Shown: piece by piece, positions 47,702-57,845 of the stretch
Layout: the number at the start of each line of letters is the position of its first letter
Position numbering within the stretch: the stretch's first letter is position 1
Origin: Batkoa obscura
Lineage: Eukaryota; Entomophthoromycota; Entomophthoromycetes; Entomophthorales; Batkoaceae
Length of the DNA stretch: 64,000 bases
Assembly (NCBI GenBank): GCA_030770535.1
Contig: JASVEC010000039.1
Location: forward strand, 248,001-312,000
Direction of reading: 5' to 3'
Position numbers and translations under genes: made by a program
Notes under the pieces: model-generated
What the model saw: the letters and a program-made list of their open reading frames with translations, nothing else
What the model was told of the DNA's origin: nothing
The model's database searches: none

Positions 47702-47725
47702 AAACCAAAAAAAACACCCCCATAT

Positions 47726-48500
47726 AACCTTTTTTCTTTATTAAAAGATTCCTCTATCTCTGCTTTATTTTTTGTCGCTGTATTTATTTTGTTTTCAAAT
47801 AACTTTTTTCTAACTGTATACTGGACACATATATTACATAAATCTGTTTTTCTTGCTACATTTTTAAAATTATTTGGTATATATTTAAAAAATATTGACC
47901 TAGCTACTGCTTTATCTTTTAAATTGTTAAAATATTTACTATGTATCATTCTTCTACTTTTATTTAATATATATATTATCTGATGAATATTTATTGTCAC
48001 TATTCTTTTTATTAAATCTTGATGAAATAGTTGAATTATTAAGTAAATATTGTATAATAATTTTAATTTGCTCATCTTTAATTTTTCTGTATTTTTAATA
48101 ATAGGTTGTAATGTTGGTGTTTTATTATTATTAATTATTTTTGGATAATCATATTGATTTCTATTTATATTAATTCCAAAACTTTTACATTCATCAAAAG
48201 AGTATACTGAAGCTATAGTTGATAATAATGCTACTTGTTGGCTTTTATTTCCTGTTTTCTTTAAAGCACTAATTTTATACATTGCTTGGTTAAGTTTATT
48301 ATTATCAATAGTAAACTTTAATAGCTTTTCTTTTCTTTTTTTGTTTTATTATAAAATTCCATAAATTCTGGGTTATTGTGAATAGTTGTTAAAATTGATG
48401 TAAATGAATTATAACGTTTATATAATGTGCTTCTCCCTACCATATTAAAATTTTTAGAAATTCCATTTCAAAGTTTAGTTCTAAAAGCTTGCATTTTGTT
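47726..48500 (-). pseudogene. Transposase, N-terminal part (of the 38.7-kb DNA transposon)
   Basis: The minus strand contains NFNMVGRSTLYKRYNSFTSI, resembling a helix-turn-helix, then after a frame change KFTIDNNKLNQAMYKISALK, NKSQQVALLSTIASVYSFDE, FNNLKDKAVARSIFFKYIP and the possible zinc-binding LCNICVQYTVRKKL. The last codons before 47726 are EIEESFNKEKRLY; beyond that the reading enters the inner MITE. The natural continuation lies beyond the insertion, at 39962 and below. At least one frameshift is present. Confidence 0.65.
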
Positions 48501-48585
48501 TTTGTTTTAACAAAAAATAAAGTCAAATAATTATACATTTGTATATTATATATCTATTGAACATTTAATAAAAAATACAAAACAC

Positions 48586-48942
48586 TGTGAAATATCGTTT
48601 CATCAGCTATATGATTGATTATCTCATAATAATCACTAAACTTGTTTACAAAATTAGTTGGTATATAAAAGAGACTCTTCAACATAATAGCTCGAGGTTT
48701 TTTAATTGACTTGTTCCCTAATACTGTACTTTTAATAAAGCCACTAAGTCTTATAGTGTTTTACGTAGATTTTACAGTAGTATCTTCCATTCTATTTATT
48801 TTATATAGTTCCTAGTTTATTACGTACTATTCCTATTGATTTAAGTCTATCTTAGTTACATAAACTAAGGCCTTCTGACTTACGGCCAGTTAATTGAGCT
48901 AGAACTGCCTTTAACTCCAATCACTGAGTACCAACTTTCACA
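48586..48942 (+). repeat. Solo LTR, internally deleted old copy
   Basis: Starts TGTGAAATATCG and ends CAACTTTCACA; 357 bp matching the 468-bp LTR with one or more internal deletions and many substitutions. Flanking AACAC and AACAT may be a decayed target duplication. It lies between the transposase N-terminus and the right TIR of the enclosing DNA transposon. Confidence 0.85.
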
Positions 48943-49203
48943 AACATATAATTAAAAATAAATAAATAAATAAGCCTTTTAAGTTAAATTTTTATATTTA
49001 ATTTTAAGCTTTTTAAATTTAGCTAATCATACATTAAAGACTTACAAATTTAAAAACTTAAAATTTGGATTAATTTCTAGTTAAGTTCTGAAACCAATTC
49101 GGGCACCCCCAAATAGCGAAGCCAAAAAAGACACCCCCATATTACTTTTATAAATTTCTATAAAATAATACCAAAATTCATAGATAATTTCAAATATCTA
49201 TAT

Positions 49204-49298
49204 GGGGGTGTTTTTTGGTTTCATCACTTTTTCCATTTTTTAAGCGTTGTTTGAATGAAAAATTACTAGTGAAATTCTTAAACAAAAAATACAGCTCA
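49204..49298 (-). mobile_element. MITE family 1 copy (reverse), decayed far end
   Basis: Starts GGGGGTGTTTTTTGGTTTCA and continues with TTTTTAAGCG; the far end reads ACAAAAAATACAGCTC and no longer ends in CCCC. Only about 65 bp from the outer MITE of the nest. Confidence 0.8.
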
Positions 49299-49674
49299 TC
49301 TTTGCCAACATTTACACTATATAATTAGAATAAAGTATAATATATAGCTTAAAACTCGAAAATTGTTTATATCGTACAAATTTATATTTTTGTTTGGTAT
49401 TGCTTGAGTTATTTATAAACAAAGAACAAGTATTTGAACTACTACCATATGATGCATAACTAATTTCTATCATGTAACTGCGTAAGAATAATTGAACTTA
49501 GTCTTTTTACACTCTTCTAGATATAATCGATTTATTAGTATTACTGATAATCATGAAGTTAACATCTAAGAATGTAAGAAAGGATAGTACCGAAAATTAT
49601 ATAAAAAGGATTCACTCGAATTAATTCCCTATTTTTAGCATATCTATAGTACTAATAGTTGCCTCCAATATAGC

Positions 49675-49845
49675 TAAAGTTGCTGCAGCTCCATAATGAC
49701 CTGTATTGCGGTAATTTTTATGCTCAGTTGTTTATTTTAGATTTTTTGTAATCTGAGCCTTAGATTTTAACTTATTTTAGTTAATTTTACTCTAAAATAA
49801 ACAGCTATTTAGGTCGTAATAGAGCTACAATAGTCTACAATTTAG
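49675..49845. mobile_element. Degenerate MITE, family 3
   Basis: Imperfect inverted arms: left AGTTGCTGCAGCTCCATAAT, right (reverse complement) ACTATTGTAGCTCTATTACG, followed by a pairing GACCT segment in both. Matches the layout of the element at 9615-9806. Ends not precisely determined. It lies directly upstream of MFS copy 2 and overlaps its likely promoter. Confidence 0.5.
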
Positions 49846-49910
49846 AAAGCTGACGATAAACTATAAAATAAACCAATTTTATGTTTCTTTTTATACAAAA
49901 GCCCAATACA

Positions 49911-51542
49911 ATGGAACAATTTGAACTAAATGAACCTTTTGATACTAATTCTCATGAATCAAATAAAGAGGTAAACCCAGAAGCAAGCCCAAAGGTGAAT
50001 ACAGAGAACCCAATGGATCCTATGAACAACTTGACCTTCTTTAAGAAAGGGGTCTTGGTTTTTGGTTTAGTACTATCAATATTCATAGCTTCTTTAGATA
50101 ATACAATCATATCTACAGCAATGGCAAAGATTGTATCTGAATTTAATGCTTTAGACTTAGTCACTTGGGTAGCAGGTTCATACCTATTGACTTCCACCGC
50201 AATCCAACCATTATATGGCAAATTATCTGATATATTTGGTAGGAAATATACAATCTTATTTGCTTTATTTATATTCACTGTTGGATCTATTGTTTGCGGG
50301 GCTGCTCCAAACATGATCACTTTGATTATATTTCGTGCTATAAGTGGTTTAGGTGGTGGTGGTCTCTACTCTTTATCAATTATTATAATATCAGATATTA
50401 TCCCACCTAGAATACGTGGTATTTTCCTTGCTTTTGCAGGTGGTATATATGCAGTCGCATCAGTTGTAGGGCCCTTGGTTGGTGGTGCTTTTTCAGATAG
50501 AATAACTTGGCGTTGGGCTTTTTACATCAACATCCCCATATGTGCTGTCACTTTCATCATTGTTTTCTTTTTCTTAAACTTACCAATACCCAAAGGTAGT
50601 ACGAAAGAAAAACTTAGTAGAGTGGATTTTTATGGTGCAATTACGTTGATGTGCTTTACAATATGCTTAGTACTTGGACTTACCTGGGGCGGTGGTGAAT
50701 ATGAATGGAGTTCAGCACCTGTGATTGTGACTTTAGTACTTGCTGGATTATTTTTGATATTGTTTATATATGTTGAAGCTAAAGTTGCCAAAGAGCCTAT
50801 AATACCAGGTCAAGTATTAAATCGCAACACTATTTCAGCCAATATATCTGCCTTCTTTATCGGTGCTTTGTTTATGGTATCTGTCTACTATTTACCCCTA
50901 TACTACCAAGTTATAAAAAATTATAATGCTATAAGCTCAGGTTTAGAATTATTACCACTTATGCTCGGTGTTGTGGCTTGTAATTTTGTTACTGGCATCA
51001 TTACTACTAAAACTAGTAAATATTGCTCTTCATATATTGCTGGAGGTATCCTTCTGCTTATTGGAGCATCTTTACTCGGATCCCTTTTTAGAGTAAGCAT
51101 TACGCGTGGTGAAGAGGTTGTGTATCAGTTATTTGTAGAATTTAGGATTGGTTTATGCTTTCAAAATAATGTTATGATAACTCAAGTAGCATCTACCATC
51201 GAGGATGAAGCCGTTTCAGCCTCCTTTGTCTTTTTCAATAATCTTTTAAGATCTTTTGTTGGGCTAGCTATCCAAGGTGCTATATCTAATAATTATTCAG
51301 CTATTTTGTTAAGTCAACCACTTCCCGATTTAGACACTAAATTGATATTAAACTGTACTAGCATGATCCATTCGCCACCTAAGGATCAATTAGATGTTGT
51401 TTTAACTGCTTATATTAATACACCTAAAACCCTTTATCTTTCAATGATTCCTTATACCGCAATAATTTTTATTACTTCTCTATTTCTTAAGCATATTCCT
51501 TTGAGAGGACATGAAAATCTTAATAGATTTTTATTTGCTTGA
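49911..51542 (+). CDS. DHA2-type MFS drug:H+ antiporter (14 TM), copy 2
   Basis: Intronless, 543 residues from the ATG at 49911, chosen over the ATG at 49881 because CAATACAATGGA and the following residues (MEQFELNEPFD) align with copy 1. The same MFS motifs A, B and C are present because 50054-50890 matches copy 1 at 836 of 837 bases by eye. Beyond 50890 the copies differ in roughly one residue in three or four: the end here is LKHIPLRGHENLNRFLFA, against LKHIPVRGHEKS. One membrane-core residue differs in motif-like context (GLCFQNNVMITQVAST is kept, but GFGVG is replaced by EFRIG). Function as in copy 1; the diverged C-half might alter the substrate. Confidence 0.94.
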   Translation: MEQFELNEPFDTNSHESNKEVNPEASPKVNTENPMDPMNNLTFFKKGVLVFGLVLSIFIASLDNTIISTAMAKIVSEFNALDLVTWVAGSYLLTSTAIQPLYGKLSDIFGRKYTILFALFIFTVGSIVCGAAPNMITLIIFRAISGLGGGGLYSLSIIIISDIIPPRIRGIFLAFAGGIYAVASVVGPLVGGAFSDRITWRWAFYINIPICAVTFIIVFFFLNLPIPKGSTKEKLSRVDFYGAITLMCFTICLVLGLTWGGGEYEWSSAPVIVTLVLAGLFLILFIYVEAKVAKEPIIPGQVLNRNTISANISAFFIGALFMVSVYYLPLYYQVIKNYNAISSGLELLPLMLGVVACNFVTGIITTKTSKYCSSYIAGGILLLIGASLLGSLFRVSITRGEEVVYQLFVEFRIGLCFQNNVMITQVASTIEDEAVSASFVFFNNLLRSFVGLAIQGAISNNYSAILLSQPLPDLDTKLILNCTSMIHSPPKDQLDVVLTAYINTPKTLYLSMIPYTAIIFITSLFLKHIPLRGHENLNRFLFA

Positions 51543-53089
51543 GAAGCTCAAGCCCTAATTAAATAATAAAGGACCATGAAAAGCAATATAACTCCTAGCT
51601 TACATCTTATTATTTAATATATTTTAAACATAATATGTATTTTTTTAAGCTTTATATTGTTGATGAATTATAATTTACTTTCCTTATTTTTCTTGGTTTT
51701 TATTACCATTTTTTGTTAAGGATTCATTTAACATTGTCTGCATATTATAAACCTTAAAGAAAATTAATCAACTCTAAAATTAGATTGCTCTTTTAAACTT
51801 CCATTGTTTAAAAGTTGTTAATTTGGAATGTAAAATTGTCAAAGTCAATTTTATGTCATACTTTTAAAACTCAGGTTGTCTTGTTAAAAACTTTGGCCTT
51901 AAATAAGCAAGGGTTAATTTGTCGATATAACAAAGATACTAAAACAAACAAAACTATTTGTACCCCCTAGAAAGAGATTTACAACTTTTAGTACTAGATT
52001 TAATGTATTTATTAGAGTAAGATCTTTGTTTGGTATGATAATTTCTCTTACAATAAAAGGTTTGAGAAGAAAATCCAGATTTTTAGATTGCATAAATTTA
52101 TAAAATAGTAAAAATAAAAAAATATAATATTGTTTTTATTAGTTTCGGCTTAATTAAAATTCTTTTATAATTTAACTAAAGTACCGTTAAATACTTTTAT
52201 AAAGAATACCATTCAATTTAATATAAAGAAAGTGTAAAATAAAAAGGAATAAGGCTGTAATTTTTTTAATTTTATAAAAAGGAAACTTAAATAATAAATT
52301 AAGAAAATTTCGTCATTTAAAAAAGTGGATATTTAAAAATAAACTTAATCAACACATGTTAAGAGCAAAGCAAGCTTTCTATAAAAGCAAAACTTGATTT
52401 TAGTTGTCTCATTTGTTTTTCCTTGAACCAAGCAATTTGAAACAGGGGTATTTAAGTGCTTAACTACCGAAGTTTAAAAAAACTTAGGCTTAATTAATTA
52501 AAGAAATAAAAGGTAGTTGTTTGATCATTTTGACCATTGAAACTGTTATTTTTTATAAAAGAAACCCGCTTAATGATCCCATAGTTAATTTTTTGGTTAT
52601 TTTTAGTTAAATTGTTAAAATTTGGTCAAAATTTAAGCTCAATATGAGCTTAAAGCAAAGATGACTTAATAATTGTAGCTTTTTTTAAGGAATAGTAATG
52701 GATTAGTGCTTGATTTCTTAGCGGAAGAAATTTTATTTAATAACAATCAATATAGTATAAAGAATAAATTATATAATCTATAGAATAACCAGATTATTAG
52801 AAGTAACTGATTGGTTGAGTTCAAAAGTCGGTTCTGAATTGATTGGCTTAAACTGAAAGTTATTAAATTAATAGTTGAAAAAAATTATCAATTGGCAAGT
52901 AACCACCAATTAAAACCTGCCTTGAACCAGTTTATGATTAGCTAAATTAGGTAATTTTCTTCCCTAAGCTTCTAAGTTTTGGTTACTTGGTAAAGAATAG
53001 TTCAACTCGGATAAATAAATACAACAATTGAGCTCAAAAGCAACTTAATACTTTTCTTTCCTTTTTATAATTTTTAAAAAAAAACGCAA
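51543..53089. other. Intergenic region, 1.55 kb
   Basis: AT-rich DNA between MFS copy 2 and the PH-domain gene. No ORF above background, no repeat shared with the rest of the window, no RNA gene recognised. Confidence 0.4.
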
Positions 53090-53755
53090 ATGGTCGAATT
53101 AAACATTTCAAGAGATAGCGATGACACGTTACTTTCAAGTATTAGCCAAGATAAAGAATTTGAAGGTTATCTGATGTTCCGTAAAAAACAAGCATTTTCA
53201 CGTACCTGGAAAAGACGATTTATAGTGTTTAGGGCTCCCTATTTATGGGTCTACGATTCTCCAAGTGATAAAAAGTTTTTATATCAGTTTGATCTGTCTT
53301 CTTATGATAGTTGTTCCAATGACCCAACAAACAAAAAGTCTATTTTTGGGATCGTTATTTTTGCTTCTAGGTTATCTTTACAACCTACAACTTCAAGTCA
53401 CTATCCTATAATACATTTATGTGCTTCGGATGACCAACAATATTCTCAATTTATGAAAGTGATTAATGAATTTATAAACAATAAAAAAGAAGAAGCCATT
53501 GATAGAATAACGGGAAGAGTCACTTCATTACACTTACCAACATCACCTAATCATTTAATTAATACTATAGACACCTTATCCTCATCTTCATCTTCATCTA
53601 GAATGTCATCAATCAGTAGCATTTCAGAAGATAAATTTTACTCCCAAGGCAACCAATCAGCATTTGAATTTAAATATCAAAATGGATTGAATTCGTCCTC
53701 CCCCTATAACCGTCGACCATGTCATTCGTACCGTAAGAATTCAGTACATTATTAG
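53090..53755 (+). CDS. PH-domain protein with serine-rich tail
   Basis: Intronless, 221 residues. After a 25-residue polar lead comes a pleckstrin-homology domain (about residues 26-130): FEGYLMFRKKQAFSRTWKRR, FIVFRAPYLWVYDSPSDKKF, ending in the C-terminal helix DDQQYSQFMKVINEFINN. The G-x-L/Y...K...W-x-x-R-x-F/W-V pattern is typical. Similar PH domains occur in kinesin-3 and other fungal proteins. The basic K/R cluster in the beta1-beta2 loop suggests phosphoinositide binding at a membrane. The rest is serine-rich low complexity (SSSSSSRMSSISS). No catalytic domain. A lipid-binding adaptor is the cautious call; the family beyond PH is unknown. Confidence 0.75.
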   Translation: MVELNISRDSDDTLLSSISQDKEFEGYLMFRKKQAFSRTWKRRFIVFRAPYLWVYDSPSDKKFLYQFDLSSYDSCSNDPTNKKSIFGIVIFASRLSLQPTTSSHYPIIHLCASDDQQYSQFMKVINEFINNKKEEAIDRITGRVTSLHLPTSPNHLINTIDTLSSSSSSSRMSSISSISEDKFYSQGNQSAFEFKYQNGLNSSSPYNRRPCHSYRKNSVHY

Positions 53756-55742
53756 TTTGGGATATTACATATTACCTTTAACTTATTTTAAAAAGCATCT
53801 CTTTTTATTCTTCATGTACCTTATTTCGATTTCATAAATAATTTAATATTAGTCAATAAATTTTAGAGTTTTAACGTAGAGTTTTAAGTATTAATTTTTA
53901 ATAATTATGGTGTTGTCCTTTGAATTTTGAGATTTGCTGTAATGGGTGTTACTATATTTATTATAATTATAATTATAATTAATAAGCCTATAATAGAGGC
54001 TTTCTAAAGTTTTTCAACCGCAGTTTATAGTAAATATTGGACTTTAAGTATTATGAAAAAGTGAAATAGATTCTCTAAAGAGTGTTTATAATGTAACTTG
54101 TATGGTATAAACTGTGTTACCAGAGTTATGAATAGTTTCCAGTTATGATCTCATAAATTCTAAAATTAAAATTTTTAAGATCAATTAATTACCAGCTTCT
54201 AATTAGAACTTGGAAGTTCAAACTTAAATCGCTATATTTAGTAAGGGGTTGGCTACAAGTTTACTTATAAGTTAATCTTCTCAAAGTTACATGTTATATA
54301 ATATTTGATTTGTTAAACAAATAATTATACTATTTTTTTGAATTCAATTCAATAATGATTTTTCGAATTTTTAGTACGAGAGGTCTACTTTTATTATTCC
54401 TCCTGACTTTATTATTTGTTCAAAATTGAATTTATTCTTAAAGTTAGAATTATAGCTGTTTCTTGTTTTTTCTACTTAAATTATAGTTTACATTTTTGTT
54501 TGTATTTTTGACCTTTTTAGTCACTTATTGTATTATTATGTAAATGATACAACTCAGAACCTAGACTTGGACAAACTTCGATTTAAGAGCTATAGATCGA
54601 TTTAGAGATAGGTTAAATTGGGATAGAACCCAACCTATTGCTTAAAAGCACGCCGAACACATATTGTAAAATAAGAGCCAAGACAATCTATAGAGGATGC
54701 GGAACATATACATGTTTACATAAACTATTTGGCAAAAAAGTAAAAATAACGCTTAAAATAATACTATTTCAATAAACTTCCCATATAACTAAAAATAAAA
54801 ATGATGTAAAAGTGCACAAAAATTAATTTATGATACTGGCTACCCACATTATAAATAATGATGGAGATATTGCCTTTTTGGAAGCTTATGATAGCTATGT
54901 TTTAACTTCATAATAGATTTATTTAAATCAATTTGAATATATTCTTTTCTCTTGTTGTAGTAAGGTGTTTTTATATAATGTGAAGTAGATTTAATGGATG
55001 ATGTAAGATGGTACCTAGACAGTTAGCATTTGTGTTACTACATAATGCATTAACTTTTAAATTTTAATAGCGGAAGATTTATAAAAAGAAAACATATAGT
55101 AAAACAATAATAGTTTGATTTATAGATTTATAGCTAGCTACTATTTCTTTATCAATAATCCAGCATTTAAAAAAATGTACAGAATTGGATAATACAAGTA
55201 TAGCATTTATATTATTTGATAACTATTTACTATGCCTTACGTTGAAGTTGTAAAGTTTAATCAATTTTAAATTCATCAAATAAATAAATTAAAGCTACCC
55301 AAGCTAGTAGTATCAACGTACTCACTCAATGTGCTATTAGCTATATTAACAATTATACAGGTTTTATTTAACAAATTTATATTGTTTTAATTACTAAAAC
55401 TACATATATTGAATTTAGTATTAATATTACTAAGTATGGAGCGAAGATAGAAGAATTTGAATATATTGCTGATATATTTATTCTGTTCTTCAATACCCAT
55501 ATCCACTTATACTAGGTTATTGTTTAAATATTACAAAAATACTTGTTTAGTTTGAACATTTATTAATAATATCAATAAATTAGTTTATTTTTGAAAATTA
55601 TTCACATTTATTACTATATTAATTTGAGTTTATAGATTCATAATTTTTATTGATTTTCATAAATAAACAATACTATAGTGAAATCAATAATAAGAATTTA
55701 AACTTAAATTAATAGTGTTAAATATACATGCATATTTAATAT
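53756..55742. other. Intergenic region, about 2 kb
   Basis: The longest gene-free stretch. AT-rich, with a short ATTATAATT tandem at about 53960-53982. No protein-coding signal, tRNA-like fold or repeat family recognised. Confidence 0.4.
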
Positions 55743-55844
55743 GTGAGAGGTATTTTTTCTGGCTTCATTATTTTTTACATTTTTTAAGCGCTATTTCAGC
55801 GGAAAGATTGTCAGTAAAATTCTTAAACAAAAAAATACTTCCCC
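55743..55844 (-). mobile_element. MITE family 1 copy (reverse, about 102 bp), ATAT duplication
   Basis: GTGAGAGGTATTTTTTCTGG ... CAAAAAAATACTTCCCC with ATAT at 55739-55742 and 55845-55848. Interior GCGCTATTTCAGCGGAAAG conserved. Confidence 0.86.
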
Positions 55845-55849
55845 ATATA

Positions 55850-56124
55850 GGAATGCTTTTTACCAATTGCTTGCCCATTTTTGCTATTTTTTAGATTTAT
55901 GAATTAGTTAACCAATCCAATTGTCTAAGTTCAAATATACACTGACTAGTGATAAATTTTATAGTTAGTTATTAGTATTATTATACTAAATTATCACTTA
56001 ATACTTAATTTTTTATTATAAAATGAACAGTTAGCCATCACATATCCAAGTTTGAACAGTTGTACTAGTTAATTAATTTTTAAATTTCAAAAGTACCAAA
56101 AATGGACAATTGGTAAATATCCCC
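55850..56124 (+). mobile_element. MITE family 2 copy (about 275 bp)
   Basis: Starts GGAATGCTTTTTACCAATTG; the end, reverse complemented, reads GGGGATATTTACCAATTGTC, giving terminal inverted repeats of about 20 bp. The interior matches the copy at 17142-17405 (TTAGTTAACCAAT, TGAACAGTTAGCCA, TTAATTAATTTTTAAA). Again adjacent to a family 1 copy. Confidence 0.72.
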
Positions 56125-56601
56125 AATATTTGAATCTAATATTTGAATAATAAACATACTGCTTTTATATAAAGATACATTAATAACTAATAAATAAATA
56201 TATGATAAAATAATTCTAGTTTTAATTTTTAATGAGTTTATGATACGATATTTATACCTATATTTCTAACTTAATGTTTTCTCAAATTAATACAAAAGTA
56301 CTTCACAAACAGGAGAAAGCGTATTTTCTTTGCTTCCTATTTTTTAAAAATAAAAGATAATAAATAACTCCCACTTTGTCAAAAAAAACTCTGCTGGTGA
56401 CTTTGTCTGTTAAGTTAATGTTGTTAAAGTATTTAGTATCTATTGTTTTAGTTAAAACAATTGAAGCCATTACTACTTTCTTTGAGAGTCTTTTGTCAGA
56501 TTTGTGAAAAATAATTAAATAGTATAAATAAAATTATACATAAAGCATATTACTAAATCAACTTATAGCAATAAAATAAAATGTTTATTTTAACAAGCAA
56601 C
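56125..56601. other. 3' flank of the 1-Cys peroxiredoxin, 477 bp
   Basis: AT-rich, no recognised feature. Marks the change from the repeat-rich region to conserved genes. Confidence 0.4.
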
Positions 56602-57359
56602 TTAAGGTTGTTGAGTAAATCTTAAATAAGGAGTTACCTTTTGATAACCTGGGAATTTAGTATCAGCTTCTTGATCGGTTATTTTAGGATGGATGATGAC
56701 ATTATCACCTTGGCTCCAATTGGCAGGGGTAGTGATAGGATGTTTATCAGATAATTGAAGGGAATCAACAACTCTGATGATCTCATCAAAGTTACGACCA
56801 CAGGAAGCAGGATAAGTCAAAGTTAAACGGACTTTTTTACTTGGATCAATAATAAATACAGAACGTACTGTCAATGGTAAGCCGTTGACAAAGTTGGTAG
56901 CATCGTTTTCAATGGTATCTAACATATCATATAAAGTTGAAATCTTACGCTCTTTGTCAACTAAAATTGGGAAGTTGACATCTACTTTGTTTACTTGGTT
57001 GATATCTTTGATCCATTCATTATGATCTTGTAAAGAGTCTACACTGACTCCCAATACCTTTACGTTACGTTTTTCAAACTCACCCTTTAATTTTTGGACT
57101 GTACCAAGTTCGGTGGTACATACTGGAGCTAATTTCAAGATTAACATGCAATTATTTCTAAACATAATATTTACTAAAATCAGCAGGATGGGAGAATAAG
57201 ATAGCCCAAGAGCCTTCAATGTATTTATGAAATGAAATTGGACCTAAAGTAGATTCGGCTTCAAAATCTAAATCAAAAGATTAATGAAATTTATAAATAA
57301 ACGAATGATGATGTTTTACCTGGGGCAGTACTTCCTAAACGAATTCTTTCTTGACTCAT
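56602..57359 (-). CDS. 1-Cys peroxiredoxin (Prx6 type)
   Basis: Thiol peroxidase that reduces hydrogen peroxide and lipid hydroperoxides. Starts MSQERIRLGSTAP at 57359; two introns. The splice D-F-T|P-V-C restores the active site HPADF-TPVCTTEL with the peroxidatic cysteine. Then come KRNVKVLGVSVDSLQDHNEW, FPILVDKERKISTLYDMLD, the Prx6-type TVRSVFIIDPSKKVRLTLTY with PASCGRNFDEI, and the C-terminal extension ITTPANWSQGDNVIIHPKI. It ends YQKVTPYLRFTQQP. Length of about 220 residues and the absent C-terminal resolving Cys fit the 1-Cys class (yeast Prx1 type). No clear mitochondrial presequence, so probably cytosolic. A 2-Cys peroxiredoxin lies 3 kb away. Confidence 0.93.
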
Positions 57360-57845
57360 AATTATTATAAAAAAGAATCAGGCAATAATTTTGAGTTTTT
57401 ATACTTTCAATTTCATTGATTACGAATGTTTTTTGAGAATAACGCAATTCTTAACTATTTTATAAAATCGATGTGTTTTACTTTATAATATCAGATGATA
57501 ATAAACACTCATCCTTAAAAACACCATTTGAGATAGATTGTTTATATCTAAGACTCAATTTTTTTTCCAGTTTTGGTTTTTATAAATTTTACAAATAGAG
57601 GAAAGTACTAAGAAAATGGTCTTTCTTGTTTAATTGAAATTGGGCATAGAACTTTTGCAAATTAAGATGCAAATTATAGTGGATAGTTTTATTTATATTT
57701 TATCTGAGTTCTTAAACTCTCAAAAAAAAAGGTTTGAAACGTCACTCTTAATTGGGTAAAGCCAACTATTTTATGCTCAGTAAAAAGCTTAACACAAAAC
57801 TTGAATTTAAAAATCAGCTTAGAACTTAGTAATGATTTTTAAAGG
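57360..57845. promoter_or_regulatory. Divergent promoter region (peroxiredoxin / OB-fold gene)
   Basis: 486 bp between divergent start codons. AT-rich, without a clear TATA box. No repeat recognised. Confidence 0.4.

Larger units (their letters stand above)
39967..47721 (+). mobile_element. MITE family 1 copy, split by the LTR retrotransposon (inner shell)
   Basis: The left part is 39967-40049 (GGGGAAGTATTTTTTTGTTT ... AAAATAATGAAAC) and the right part 47702-47721 (AAACCAAAAAAAACACCCCC). Counting the duplicated AAAC once, they add up to 99 bp. ATAT flanks both ends (39963-39966 and 47722-47725). The MITE interrupts the transposase gene of the enclosing DNA transposon. Confidence 0.9.
38737..49110 (-). 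mobile_element. TIR DNA transposon with decayed transposase, itself interrupted
   Basis: The left end GGGGGTGTCCGAATTGGTTT and the right end, whose reverse complement reads GGGGGTGCCCGAATTGGTTT, form a terminal inverted repeat of about 22 bp with one mismatch. The 4-bp duplication AAAT lies at 38733-38736 and 49111-49114. Without its later insertions (MITE plus LTR element, and a solo LTR) the element is about 2.26 kb. It carries a minus-strand transposase whose N-terminal part lies at 47726-48500 or so and C-terminal part at 39230-39962. The superfamily is not certain: 4-bp duplications and GGGGG ends do not fit Tc1/mariner (TA) or hAT (8 bp). A remnant of a relative lies at 15679-15784. Confidence 0.82.
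38662..49138 (+). mobile_element. MITE family 1 copy, split by a DNA transposon (outermost shell of the nest)
   Basis: The left part is 38662-38736 (GGGATGTATTTTTGTG ... AATAGCGCTTAAAAAATAG) and the right part 49111-49138 (AAATAGCGAAGCCAAAAAAG ... ACACCCCC). With the duplicated AAAT counted once, the halves total 99 bp, the length of uninterrupted copies. ATAT flanks both outer ends (38658-38661 and 49139-49142). The interrupting DNA is the TIR transposon 38737-49110. Confidence 0.88.

Noticed and set aside
47683-47725. C-terminal residues (YGGVFFGFVK) of the transposase N-terminal frame
   Set aside because: They are read-through into the MITE and LTR ends, not part of the transposase.
38662-49138. 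TA target duplication with TGGGG ends for MITE family 1
   Set aside because: ATAT flanks allow either reading, but the TTAT-flanked copy and the AAAT-flanked relative fit a 4-bp duplication better. Not fully excluded.
49881-49910. Upstream ATG of MFS copy 2
   Set aside because: The ATG at 49911 shares start context and N-terminal residues with the paralog; the extra ten residues have no counterpart.
57120-57219. N-terminal residues MKALGLSYSPILL... of an open frame in the 1-Cys peroxiredoxin
   Set aside because: They arise from reading an exon and an intron in the wrong frame; correct splicing restores the active-site motif.
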